From assembly GCA_035646975.1 (NCBI GenBank), contig DASROJ010000324.1:1-11233 (forward strand): a stretch of 11,233 nucleotides of DNA, written 5' to 3'. The first letter of the stretch is position 1. Each line of letters begins with the position of its first letter. Shown here piece by piece: positions 1 to 6,943 of this stretch. Made by a program: the position numbers and the translations under genes. Source of the DNA: DASROJ01 sp035646975 (GTDB lineage: Bacteria > Acidobacteriota > Polarisedimenticolia > JACPZX01 > DASXTC01). Under the pieces are notes generated by a model. It did not search any database. It was not told the origin of the DNA and was given only the letters and a program-made list of their open reading frames with translations.

Positions 1-726
1 CAGCTCACCGTGGGGCAGAGCTGCCTGCTGATCGTTCTCGCGCTCGCGCTCACGATGACGGGCAACGGCCCGGGCACCCCCCGGCTCGCGCTGTTCGGAG
101 CGTCGGCCGGCCTGCTGATGATCTCCGCCGGTCTGTTTCACCTGGGGCGGCTGTCGGCCGGCTTCGGTCTGATGGTCGCCGGGCTGCTGCCAGCCCTCGT
201 GGCCGTCGTGCGCGACGCGCTGCATCTGATCCCCGCCGGCGACACCACCTCGCTCTCCCGGCTCCTCTACCCTGCCGACGCGCTCACCTCCGGGCTGCTT
301 CCCGGGTCGGTCCTCATCGCGATGATCCTCGGGCACTACTACCTGAACGTTCCCGGTCTGTCGATACGGCATCTCCAGCGTCTCACCGTGGTGTTCATGG
401 CAGCCGTCGGCATCCGGACCCTGGTCGTCGCCCTGTCGGTGGCGCGAAGCCGTGACGCACTGAGCCCCCTGCTTTCGCTGCTCGTCGACACCCAGGGACG
501 CGAATGGCCCACGACCGGACTCGACCCGTATGTCCTCATCTTTCTTCTGCTGCACATTGTTTTCGGAACCGTGGCGCCTGCGATCATGTCGGTCATGGCC
601 TGGAGGACGTCACTCATCTCAGCCACGCAGTCCACCACCGGCATCCTCTACGTGGCGATGTTGATGACGATCATGGGGGAGCTGGTGAGCCGGTACCTCC
701 TGACGCTGACGGGTCTGCCGCTGTGA
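1..726 (+). CDS. Polytopic inner-membrane protein, unrecognised family (5' end cut by window)
   Basis: The frame is open from the first base of the window, so the gene probably starts upstream; the first in-window start is a GTG at position 10, giving 238 residues. Numbered from that GTG, hydrophobic stretches near 4-17, 28-46, 50-68, 97-113, 124-145, 172-196 and 210-234 suggest about seven membrane helices. Visible polar features are histidines at 44, 72, 109, 121 and 182 and a Glu at 224 in the last helix. The sequence around 108-121 (GHYYLNVPGLSIRH) is distinctive, but I cannot tie it to a named family. The last helix loosely recalls membrane subunits of the NrfD/DmsC type, which is only an impression. 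It ends 32 bp from the convergent receptor gene. That this is a real membrane protein gene is well supported; its function is unknown. Confidence 0.7.
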   Translation, partial: QLTVGQSCLLIVLALALTMTGNGPGTPRLALFGASAGLLMISAGLFHLGRLSAGFGLMVAGLLPALVAVVRDALHLIPAGDTTSLSRLLYPADALTSGLLPGSVLIAMILGHYYLNVPGLSIRHLQRLTVVFMAAVGIRTLVVALSVARSRDALSPLLSLLVDTQGREWPTTGLDPYVLIFLLLHIVFGTVAPAIMSVMAWRTSLISATQSTTGILYVAMLMTIMGELVSRYLLTLTGLPL

Positions 727-748
727 ACGGGCCCGGCTGAGCCCCCGT
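727..748. terminator. Possible bidirectional hairpin between convergent genes
   Basis: Right after the stop of the first gene, ACGGG (727-731) pairs with CCCGT (744-748), and inside it GGC (735-737) pairs with GCC (741-743) around a TGA loop, leaving CCC (732-734) bulged. The location between two convergent genes suits a terminator, but there is no T-run on either side, so this is weak. Confidence 0.25.
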
Positions 749-758
749 CTCGAACGGA

Positions 759-3700
759 TCAGAAAAGGAACTCGAAGCCGATCTGCCATCTTCGGCCGAA
801 GCGACGCGTTCCAACCGGGCTGCTGCGTGCGTTCTGATCCACTTCGACCAGGACCAGGTCGTCGGTATTGAGCAGGTTCTCTCCGTCGAGAAAAGCCGAC
901 ACGAACGTCTTGCCGATGGCGAAGCGTTTCTCGACGCGACCGTTGACCGTCAACTGCGAATTGTTGCGCTGATCGTTGCGGGTTCCCGAAACGGAGAAGA
1001 TGCGCTGCGGGGTGAGATTTCCCACGTCGTCGTAGTCAGAGTCATTGGCGACGAAGCTGAAAGGCAGACCCGAGGCCCACTCGATCGTGCCACCCAGAAG
1101 CAATTCGTTCTTCAGGTGGACCACCGCCTGCCACTTCAGGACATGCCGCTGATCGAAATCGAGATAGCCGCTCTGCTTGTCGCTCACCGCCGGGTCGTTG
1201 CCCACGGGGCTGCTGAACGATTCGGCCTCACCCAACGCCTTCGACCAGGTATAGCCCAGCTGCATCTGCCAGTTGTGGCGAAGCCGCTTGCGAAGCACCA
1301 GCTCGGCTGCCGTGTAGGTGGATGAATTGAAATTGCCGACACGGAGCACCTGGTTGAAGTTGGGATTGAGATTGTAGAGGTCCGGCGCCCCGTTCGGAAC
1401 GGGCCGGGAGCGGAAGGGCAGGAACTGGGTCGGCGTGATGTCTCCGAACCGATCCAGCTCCAGCACACCCCCATCACCGCAGACGGCCATGGGATCGACG
1501 TGAAGCACGCCGTCGAACCCCTTGCACGTGATGTGGTTGATGTCGACGTCCTGGAGCAGATCTTTTCCCCGGCGGCTGATCCAGGTCAACGAGACCGCCC
1601 ACTCCGGCGCCAGCTCCCGCTCCACCCCGGCCGTCCATTCGACGGTATAGGGGGTCGAAAGTCCTCGATCCGTCTGCGGGATGGAGAAATGGCCGCTGAG
1701 CGTCTCGGAGTGGCTGCCGGGATCCGCCTGCTGCTGGTTGAGACTCAGGACCCAGGTTGCCGTGTACGACTGCGGCTGCTGCTCCGTGGTGACCGATTGC
1801 AGGAACAGTCGATCGTAGTAGATCCCCCAGTTGCCGAAGATCTTCGTCTTGCCATCCGCCCAGGGATCCCAGGAGAGACTCAATCTCGGTGAGAGATTGT
1901 TGTTGGAGATGAACAGCGTGTCGGGAACCCGTTCGTTCGGATCGGTGAATGGCGCGGTCAGCTGAGCCCCCTCCGGTCCGAACAGGTCGATCAGGCCATC
2001 GCCGTTCAAATCGAGCTCCTCGGCCGGATCGCCCGGGGGCACGACGACGACGGCGGGGAGCTTCCCGTTGCGGCGCCCCGGCGTCCCACTGCCGGTGCAG
2101 GAGCTGCCGACCGCGTTGCACACCAGGTTGTAACGACGCAGCGCTTCGACTGTCTCGGGGCGTGGATCGAAATCGCGGAATCCTTCCGAGTCGATCTCCT
2201 CGCGATCCCAGCGCAGTCCGAGGTTGATCGTGAGGTTCGGCAACGGTTTCCAGGAATCCTGCGCGTACGCGCCGATCCTGAACCCGTCGGCCTTGAGCTG
2301 TTGAACCACCGGATCGAACACCAGGAGATTCATCAGGCCATCACGCGACCCCGGCAGGGGGGTGCCCGAGAAATTGAAGGGACAATCGAAGGCTTCGCAG
2401 GTATTGTCCGTCAGCACCGGGTTGTTCGTGGAGTCCTCGAGATAGGTCTCCACGTTGAACTCGAACCCGCTCTTGATCGCGTGCTGGCCTCCCTTGCCTT
2501 CGATGGAGTAGGAGAGATCCGATCTGGCCGTGGTTCGCTCGACGTCCTGCACCGAGGAGAAGTTGTAGGGCCCCGCCTCCTGCAGCGGGCCGGGCCTGCC
2601 GGTCGCCGTCGTGCGACCGGGCGCGTGGAAGAAGCGCGAGAGTCCCGGCTCGTTGATGCAGTTGCGGATGACGCAGGGAAGAATCGCGGTGAACACCCCG
2701 TTGGCATCGACTTGCCTGTCCACCTGGATCACCCGGAAGTCGCGGGACACCGGCTCCACGTCCAGCCCCCCGATGTCATGCGACACCAGCGACTGGAGCA
2801 GGAGAGCCGGCGATATGATGGCCGTCCATCCGATCTGGGCGACCGGGCCGCCCGTCCTCACGAAGAAATCCGACTCGGGAGCGACCCGAGAGCCGATGTT
2901 GTTCCCCCCGGTCCTGAGCGGGCCGGAGATCAACTGGAGGGCCAGCCGGTTCTCCGTATCCACCTGCCAGGTGAGCTTTCCAAAGGCGTTGACTCCCTTG
3001 CGCGTCTCCACGCCGAACGTGTTGTCCGCGAACGAGACCGGTTTTTCCTCATCGAGCCGCTCCACCGTGGCGAAGTACCAGAGCCGGTCCGGGACGATCG
3101 GCCCGCCAACTGTCAGGACGGCGTCCGTGTCCGAGAATCTGGGCACCGATCCGGGCACCGGGCTTGCGCCATCGCCGTCCAGGAAGTCGGATCGATAGAA
3201 CAGCTTGAAGGAGCCTTCGAAGTCGTTGTTGCCGGACTTCGTGGTCACGTTGACGAAGCCACCGCTGGCCTGGCCATACTCCGCGGGGGCGCCGCCCGTG
3301 ATCAGCTCAACCTCCTGGACCGATTCCAGGTTGATGCGCCGGCCGGAGTGACCCGTGAACGGGTCGCTGATATTGGTGCCGTCCAGCCCGACCTCGAGCC
3401 CCGTGTCACGGGCGCCGCGGATGTTCACGTTGCCGTCGCCGTCGGTGTCGCTCACCCCGGGCGCCAGGGTGAGCACGTCGTTGAACCGTCTGCCGACAAG
3501 CGGCAGCTGTTCGAGGAACTCGGCGTTGTAGGTCGTCGCCGTGGAAGTGGTCGACGTGTCGACGATCTCTCCACGCGCCTCCACCCGGATCGTCTCCTGC
3601 GTTTCGGACGAAGGTGTCAACGTCAGGGAAACGATGGTGGTCCTGCCCTCATGCACTTCGATTTTCTCGGCCACGGTGGTCGCGAAGCCGGGTATCGACG

Positions 3701-3947
3701 CCTTCAGCGCATAGTCGGTCCCGGGAGGGACACCCTGGAAGGAGAACGCTCCATCAACCGATGTCACCGTGCTGAGACCCGTCCTGCCGCCTTCCGGTCC
3801 CGCCAGCTCGAGCACGACACCGGGCAGACCTTCCCCCTGCTGATCGAGGATGCGCCCCGACAGCGTGCCAGAGCCGGCTCCCTGTCCCTGGACCGGGCCC
3901 GCAACCAGCAGGTACGTGAGAAAGATGCCGACCAGCCGTGCCTTCAT
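759..3947 (-). CDS. TonB-dependent receptor, Oar-like, with carboxypeptidase-regulatory domain
   Basis: This is a 1062-residue outer-membrane receptor, expected to import a ligand using TonB energy; the substrate cannot be read from sequence. Residues 1 to about 22 form a signal peptide. Residues 28-111 form a carboxypeptidase-regulatory-like beta sandwich (GRILDQQGEGLPGV, then DGAFSFQGVPPG). A TonB-box-like ETIRVEA lies at 118-124. The plug follows to about 238 (LPLVGRRFNDVLTLAPGV, then the AEYGQASGGFVNVTTKSG motif). The rest is the barrel, ending in the outer-membrane C-terminal signature GFEFLF with terminal Phe. EF-hand-like Asp/Gly loops occur at 167-173 and 646-654. Close cysteine pairs (425/430, 517/522, 610/617 and one later) suggest disulfides in surface loops. 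It starts 10 nt after the stop of the upstream barrel gene, with a weak ribosome site, so co-transcription is likely. Length and domain order match Oar-type receptors. Confidence 0.93.
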   Translation of the reverse strand: MKARLVGIFLTYLLVAGPVQGQGAGSGTLSGRILDQQGEGLPGVVLELAGPEGGRTGLSTVTSVDGAFSFQGVPPGTDYALKASIPGFATTVAEKIEVHEGRTTIVSLTLTPSSETQETIRVEARGEIVDTSTTSTATTYNAEFLEQLPLVGRRFNDVLTLAPGVSDTDGDGNVNIRGARDTGLEVGLDGTNISDPFTGHSGRRINLESVQEVELITGGAPAEYGQASGGFVNVTTKSGNNDFEGSFKLFYRSDFLDGDGASPVPGSVPRFSDTDAVLTVGGPIVPDRLWYFATVERLDEEKPVSFADNTFGVETRKGVNAFGKLTWQVDTENRLALQLISGPLRTGGNNIGSRVAPESDFFVRTGGPVAQIGWTAIISPALLLQSLVSHDIGGLDVEPVSRDFRVIQVDRQVDANGVFTAILPCVIRNCINEPGLSRFFHAPGRTTATGRPGPLQEAGPYNFSSVQDVERTTARSDLSYSIEGKGGQHAIKSGFEFNVETYLEDSTNNPVLTDNTCEAFDCPFNFSGTPLPGSRDGLMNLLVFDPVVQQLKADGFRIGAYAQDSWKPLPNLTINLGLRWDREEIDSEGFRDFDPRPETVEALRRYNLVCNAVGSSCTGSGTPGRRNGKLPAVVVVPPGDPAEELDLNGDGLIDLFGPEGAQLTAPFTDPNERVPDTLFISNNNLSPRLSLSWDPWADGKTKIFGNWGIYYDRLFLQSVTTEQQPQSYTATWVLSLNQQQADPGSHSETLSGHFSIPQTDRGLSTPYTVEWTAGVERELAPEWAVSLTWISRRGKDLLQDVDINHITCKGFDGVLHVDPMAVCGDGGVLELDRFGDITPTQFLPFRSRPVPNGAPDLYNLNPNFNQVLRVGNFNSSTYTAAELVLRKRLRHNWQMQLGYTWSKALGEAESFSSPVGNDPAVSDKQSGYLDFDQRHVLKWQAVVHLKNELLLGGTIEWASGLPFSFVANDSDYDDVGNLTPQRIFSVSGTRNDQRNNSQLTVNGRVEKRFAIGKTFVSAFLDGENLLNTDDLVLVEVDQNARSSPVGTRRFGRRWQIGFEFLF

Positions 3948-3957
3948 CCCGATCCGC

Positions 3958-5106
3958 TCAGAAATAGATGCGCAGCGCCAGATGCGCGGTGAAGCCGCTC
4001 ATGTTGACCCTTCCCCCCTGTACCACGAGAGTTCCCACGGGGTCGTCCTGCTTCGAGAGGTTGTCGTTGAAGTAGCAGACATCGTCGAGGTGCCCATCGT
4101 GATCGAAGTCACCGACCGTATTGATCTGGCACCTCACGACGCCCTTGGAAAGATCGTTGGGATCCACCAGAGGATTGGGAAACATTCCCGTCGAATTGAA
4201 AATCCGCAGGGAGCCGTCGGGGCGGAACAGCTTTTCGGAATAGATTGCGATGTCCACCTGGTCCTCGCCCTGAAGCTCGAAGAAGAGCGACTGGGTCGCG
4301 AAGGTGTACCGCAGGTCCCCCACCAGGCTGAATCGATCGCCGAGGAAGTACTCCACGCCTGACTGGAGGTGCCACTCGAAGGAGTTCCCGGTCCTGAGCG
4401 ACATCGGGTACGTATAGGGGATGCGCCCCTGGGCTCTGAGCGTCTCGAATCGTTCCGGGACGAGGTCGTTGAGGAACTCGTCCTTCTCTCCGGTAATTCT
4501 GAGCTTGTCGAGACGAGCGTTGAACGCGTCCAGCTCCGCACTGCCGTCCACGCCGCTGTAGATCATGCCGGCCCCAATCCCGACATAGGGATTCACGGGC
4601 CGATCCGTCCTGAACCGGATGATACCGGAGAGACTCACCGGTATCTCCGTCAATCTTCCTGCGTTGAACGACACGGTCGTTTCGCGTTCGTGCCTCGCGG
4701 CGAGTATCGACGGGTTGGTGGGGTCGGGCGCAAACGGGAACCTGTCTTGAAGGAAAGCGTCGATGGGGCCGATCCGCCCCTGGTAATAGCCGACGTCGAG
4801 CTGGAGCGCAAGCCACTTCGTCACCCCGAACCCGGCGGTGAGGCCGTAGCTGACTCCATCTTCGGCGGCCATCTCGCGGCTGACGAAATCGTCCGGTCTC
4901 GGGTCCTTGCCCAGATCCGCATTGCTGCGAACGGTGTCCTGGGTGGAATGGAATGCGAGATTTCCGCCGAGGTACCAGGCTCCCTGTGTCTGCTTGGCGG
5001 CATTCGCCTCGGGAAGCAGCAGGCACATCGCGGTGGCGAGCAGGGCCGGCTTCAATCGCCGAAGCGGGCCCCATCCAACGCTGCCCCCGTATCCTGGACT
5101 CCCCAT
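3958..5106 (-). CDS. Outer-membrane beta-barrel protein paired with the TonB receptor
   Basis: This 382-residue protein appears to be an exported beta-barrel. The hydrophobic signal segment spans about 20-36 (ALLATAMCLLLPEANA) with likely cleavage near 36. Alternating aromatic/glycine strands follow, such as NPYVGIGAGMIYSG (172-185) and LVGDLRYTFATQSLFFEL (261-278), and the chain ends LALRIYF with a terminal Phe, as barrel proteins do. The chosen ATG leaves about 14 residues before the basic part of the signal peptide; an in-frame TTG at residue 18 (5053-5055) is an alternative start. Near the C-terminus a loop bounded by Cys326 and Cys344 contains DFDHDGHLDD (333-342), an EF-hand or thrombospondin-type-3-like calcium loop. 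It is the first gene of a two-gene unit with the receptor, so a shared complex or shared ligand is likely. Exact family and function are not recognised. Confidence 0.85.
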   Translation of the reverse strand: MGSPGYGGSVGWGPLRRLKPALLATAMCLLLPEANAAKQTQGAWYLGGNLAFHSTQDTVRSNADLGKDPRPDDFVSREMAAEDGVSYGLTAGFGVTKWLALQLDVGYYQGRIGPIDAFLQDRFPFAPDPTNPSILAARHERETTVSFNAGRLTEIPVSLSGIIRFRTDRPVNPYVGIGAGMIYSGVDGSAELDAFNARLDKLRITGEKDEFLNDLVPERFETLRAQGRIPYTYPMSLRTGNSFEWHLQSGVEYFLGDRFSLVGDLRYTFATQSLFFELQGEDQVDIAIYSEKLFRPDGSLRIFNSTGMFPNPLVDPNDLSKGVVRCQINTVGDFDHDGHLDDVCYFNDNLSKQDDPVGTLVVQGGRVNMSGFTAHLALRIYF

Positions 5107-5252
5107 GGCTCATCCAGATGGAGCGGTGCGGCCCCCGACCCGGGCCTGGTTTTGGAAAATCCCCCCGCCTCCACGCACTGGAGATGGTCCAACAGCATAC
5201 CGCGCAAATCCGCTTTCGGCGCCAATCAATTGTTTCCGCCGGTGCAGGGAAA
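5107..5252. other. 146-bp intergenic region: 3' end of Fe-S/pterin operon and 5' region of barrel-receptor operon
   Basis: Both flanking genes are on the minus strand, so this gap should hold the terminator of folE and the promoter of the barrel-receptor unit. At its right edge GTTTCC (5232-5237) pairs with GGAAAC (5248-5253) around a 10-nt loop, touching the folE stop codon; the stem is AT-rich and lacks a clear T-run, so it is a poor terminator candidate. On the minus strand a TATGCT (-10-like) is visible, but no -35 element sits at proper spacing. No gene was found here. Confidence 0.4.
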
Positions 5253-5879
5253 CTAGAACTGGTCGGGTCCCGGGAAAGTGGCCTTGCGCAGGTCCCGCAG
5301 ACCGAGCAGCGACATCACCTCCGCCCTGGCGGAGACGCTGCGACGGAACTCGCCCGTGAAAGCGGCTGTGATGGTGCGGCTGTGGAACTTCCGCGCACCG
5401 CGCATGGTCACGCAGGCGTGGCAGGCCTCGATGATGCAGGCGGCCCCGGACGGCTTCAAGTACAGCTGTATCGCGTCGGCCAGCTCGCGGGTGAGCTTCT
5501 CCTGGATCTGCAGCCTGCGTGAAAGGCAATCCACGAGCCGGCCGAGCCGGGACAGACCGGTGATCCGCCCGTCGGGGGCGTAGGCGAGGTGGACGCGGCC
5601 GGAAAAAGGCAGCAGATGATGCGCGCAGATCGAGGTGAACTCGATGTCACGCAGGGCGATGAGATCTTCGGTGGATCGGGACCGCAGCGGGGTGAGGACT
5701 CTGGCGGGGTCGTCGCGGTAGCCCGCCAGCAGCTCGTCGTGCCACGCGCGGGCCACCAGCGCGGGAACGCCGGCGGTGGCGATACGCTTCGACCCGGCGG
5801 AAAGCCGCGCGCCATCGAGAAACGTCGCGATGCCGCGGCGCATGACATCCAGACCATCGGGCCTCGCGCGCCGGCTCAT
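5253..5879 (-). CDS. folE: GTP cyclohydrolase I (FolE)
   Basis: This enzyme opens the imidazole ring of GTP and rearranges it to 7,8-dihydroneopterin triphosphate, the first step of folate and other pterin pathways, as a cytosolic homo-oligomer. In this 208-residue protein the zinc ligands are Cys85, His88 (in ICAHHLLPFSG) and Cys156 (in CHACVTMRG). The substrate-binding set is visible as Ser110, Arg114, Gln126, Glu127, His154 and Arg160. Two positions depart from the usual pattern: CEHH is CAHH (Ala86) and GLSK is GLSR (Arg111). The core is otherwise complete, and length is normal for bacterial FolE. The start codon overlaps the HAD stop as ATGA, with a strong GGAGG 8 nt upstream, so translation is coupled. 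It is the last gene of the eight-gene operon. The alternative zinc-independent family FolE2 is excluded by the motifs. Confidence 0.95.
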   Translation of the reverse strand: MSRRARPDGLDVMRRGIATFLDGARLSAGSKRIATAGVPALVARAWHDELLAGYRDDPARVLTPLRSRSTEDLIALRDIEFTSICAHHLLPFSGRVHLAYAPDGRITGLSRLGRLVDCLSRRLQIQEKLTRELADAIQLYLKPSGAACIIEACHACVTMRGARKFHSRTITAAFTGEFRRSVSARAEVMSLLGLRDLRKATFPGPDQF

Positions 5880-6616
5880 TCGACGATCCTCCGCACAGCC
5901 TCTCCGAGGTCGGCCACCAGATCCCGCTCATCACCCCGGTGCGTCATCTCCTGCCGCATGGCGGCCAGGTCCGGTCCCCGGCGCACGAGCAGGGCGCGCA
6001 TTCCGGCCGACTTCGCGCCGGCGTAGTCCTCCTCCAGACGATCGCCGATGTGCACGGCACGGGACGGGTCGACATTCAATGCCTCGAGGGCGGCGGTGAA
6101 GATCGCCGGATGGGGTTTTTCGTACCCGGCGGCCGCGCTGTAGATCAACGCCTCGAAGTGAGCCTCGAGATCCAGGGCGGCCAGCAGCTCCGGCAACCGG
6201 CTGTCCCAGTTCGACAGCACACCGAGCCGGTATCCACGGCGTCTTAGCTCCGCCAGCGCATCGCGGGCCTCGGGGTAGATCTTCCACGCCTCCGGCCGCG
6301 CAAAAACGGCGCGCAGCTCATCGGCCGGAGGGCGGGCGGGCACCGGCACACCGCACAGATCGAACGCGCGCGTGGAGACCCTCTCCCACCACTCGCGTTC
6401 GCCGCCGGCGAACAGACGATACCGGTCGGCCCCTCGCGGCACATCCTCGGAGAGGGTCACCCAGGCGCGATCGAACGCCTCCTGCAGATCCGAGGGGGCC
6501 ACCCGGGCGCCGCGCGCGGCACAGGCGGTGGCGTAGACCGCTCCGACCGAGGGAGACACATCGACCAGCGTGCCTCCCACATCGAAAAAAACGACGCCGC
6601 GGCTTTCAGAGCCCAA
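5876..6616 (-). CDS. HAD-superfamily hydrolase-like protein (HDHD3/haloacid-dehalogenase type), lacking the second motif I Asp
   Basis: This 246-residue protein is predicted to have a Rossmann-like HAD core with a helical cap. Motif I is FFDVGGTLVD with nucleophile Asp12, but the second Asp typical of phosphatases is Gly14. Motif II is Ser135 (VLSNWDSR), motif III Lys167 (YEKPHP), and motif IV Asp192 and Asp197 (IGDRLEEDYAGAKSAG). The insert at about 20-110 is the alpha-helical C1 cap. An in-frame stop lies three codons upstream, so the TTG at 6616, with AAGGA 9 nt before it, is the only early start. It begins 13 nt after the ferredoxin-like gene and ends in a 4-bp overlap with folE. Context would suit removal of phosphate from dihydroneopterin phosphates, but loss of the acid/base Asp argues against a standard phosphatase. 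The substrate is unknown. Confidence 0.88.
   Translation of the reverse strand: MGSESRGVVFFDVGGTLVDVSPSVGAVYATACAARGARVAPSDLQEAFDRAWVTLSEDVPRGADRYRLFAGGEREWWERVSTRAFDLCGVPVPARPPADELRAVFARPEAWKIYPEARDALAELRRRGYRLGVLSNWDSRLPELLAALDLEAHFEALIYSAAAGYEKPHPAIFTAALEALNVDPSRAVHIGDRLEEDYAGAKSAGMRALLVRRGPDLAAMRQEMTHRGDERDLVADLGEAVRRIVE
5888..5892 (-). promoter_or_regulatory. Ribosome binding site of folE
   Basis: GGAGG on the minus strand, inside the end of the HAD gene, lies 8 nt before the folE ATG. It fixes the start and, with the ATGA overlap, indicates translational coupling. Confidence 0.7.
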
Positions 6617-6625
6617 GGGTGATCA

Positions 6626-6630
6626 TCCTT
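6626..6630 (-). promoter_or_regulatory. Ribosome binding site supporting the TTG start of the HAD gene
   Basis: AAGGA on the minus strand overlaps the last base of the ferredoxin-like stop region and lies 9 nt before the TTG at 6616. An ATG just downstream of it is out of frame with the HAD protein, so this site supports the TTG start. Confidence 0.5.
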
Positions 6631-6929
6631 CAGTCGAATTCTATCTGGATCTCGACGGAAACCTCGGTGACCTTCATCCCGGGATACACGCGCGCCTGGC
6701 AGGCCCGAACCACCGCCGGCTGGCCTGTTTCTTCAGAGATGCAGGTGACCTCGCAATTGCCGCACTCGTCGTTCCAGCAGAAGCGGCCGTAGGCGATCGA
6801 CTCCCCGGCGATGTATTGCAGGGAACGCAGCAGGCAGTTGTTGTCCGGCACTTCGACCGAGTGGCCGAGGATGTCGATCCGCACGAGCGCGTCGAAAGGC
6901 TCGAAGAGATCCAGGTCGACTTGCTTCAT
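6630..6929 (-). CDS. Small 2Fe-2S ferredoxin-like protein (Fer2 fold)
   Basis: This 99-residue protein is likely a soluble electron carrier or a 2Fe-2S redox subunit. The cysteines Cys51-x4-Cys56-x2-Cys59-x17-Cys77 (in GRFCWNDECGNCEVTC and RACQARV) match the plant-type/succinate-dehydrogenase-type 2Fe-2S pattern. The ACQARVYPGMKVTEV tail at 76-90 resembles the end of Fer2 domains in multi-subunit dehydrogenases. Extra cysteines are Cys32 and Cys63. The frame is open for another 150 codons upstream, but that part is a shadow of the SDR gene. The ATG at 6929 is chosen because a perfect AGGAGG lies 6 nt before it, immediately after the SDR stop. No reductase domain is present, so a partner is required. 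Its place in an Fe-S assembly operon makes it a likely client of the desulfurase and A-type carrier. Confidence 0.85.
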   Translation of the reverse strand: MKQVDLDLFEPFDALVRIDILGHSVEVPDNNCLLRSLQYIAGESIAYGRFCWNDECGNCEVTCISEETGQPAVVRACQARVYPGMKVTEVSVEIQIEFD

Positions 6930-6935
6930 CGGGCC

Positions 6936-6941
6936 CCTCCT
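6936..6941 (-). promoter_or_regulatory. Strong ribosome binding site of the ferredoxin-like gene
   Basis: AGGAGG on the minus strand, just after the SDR stop, lies 6 nt before the ATG at 6929. It is the best Shine-Dalgarno match in the operon and decides the start against the much longer open frame. Confidence 0.8.
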
Positions 6942-6943
6942 GT

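Noticed and set aside
1474..2121. A 215-codon frame on the - strand within the receptor gene
   Set aside because: Arg/Gly/Pro-rich shadow translation in a different frame of the receptor, with no motif.
2301..3992. A 563-codon open frame on the + strand opposite the receptor gene
   Set aside because: It is antisense to a well-supported receptor with clear domains; long stop-free antisense frames are expected at this GC content, and its translation has no recognisable motif.
5232..5253. Hairpin GTTTCC/GGAAAC at the folE stop as a strong terminator
   Set aside because: The stem has only two GC pairs, the loop is 10 nt and there is no T-run, so it is noted only within the intergenic entry.
5110..5529. 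Frame on the - strand across the end of folE and the gap before the barrel gene
   Set aside because: It lies mostly in a shifted frame of folE with no motif or ribosome site.
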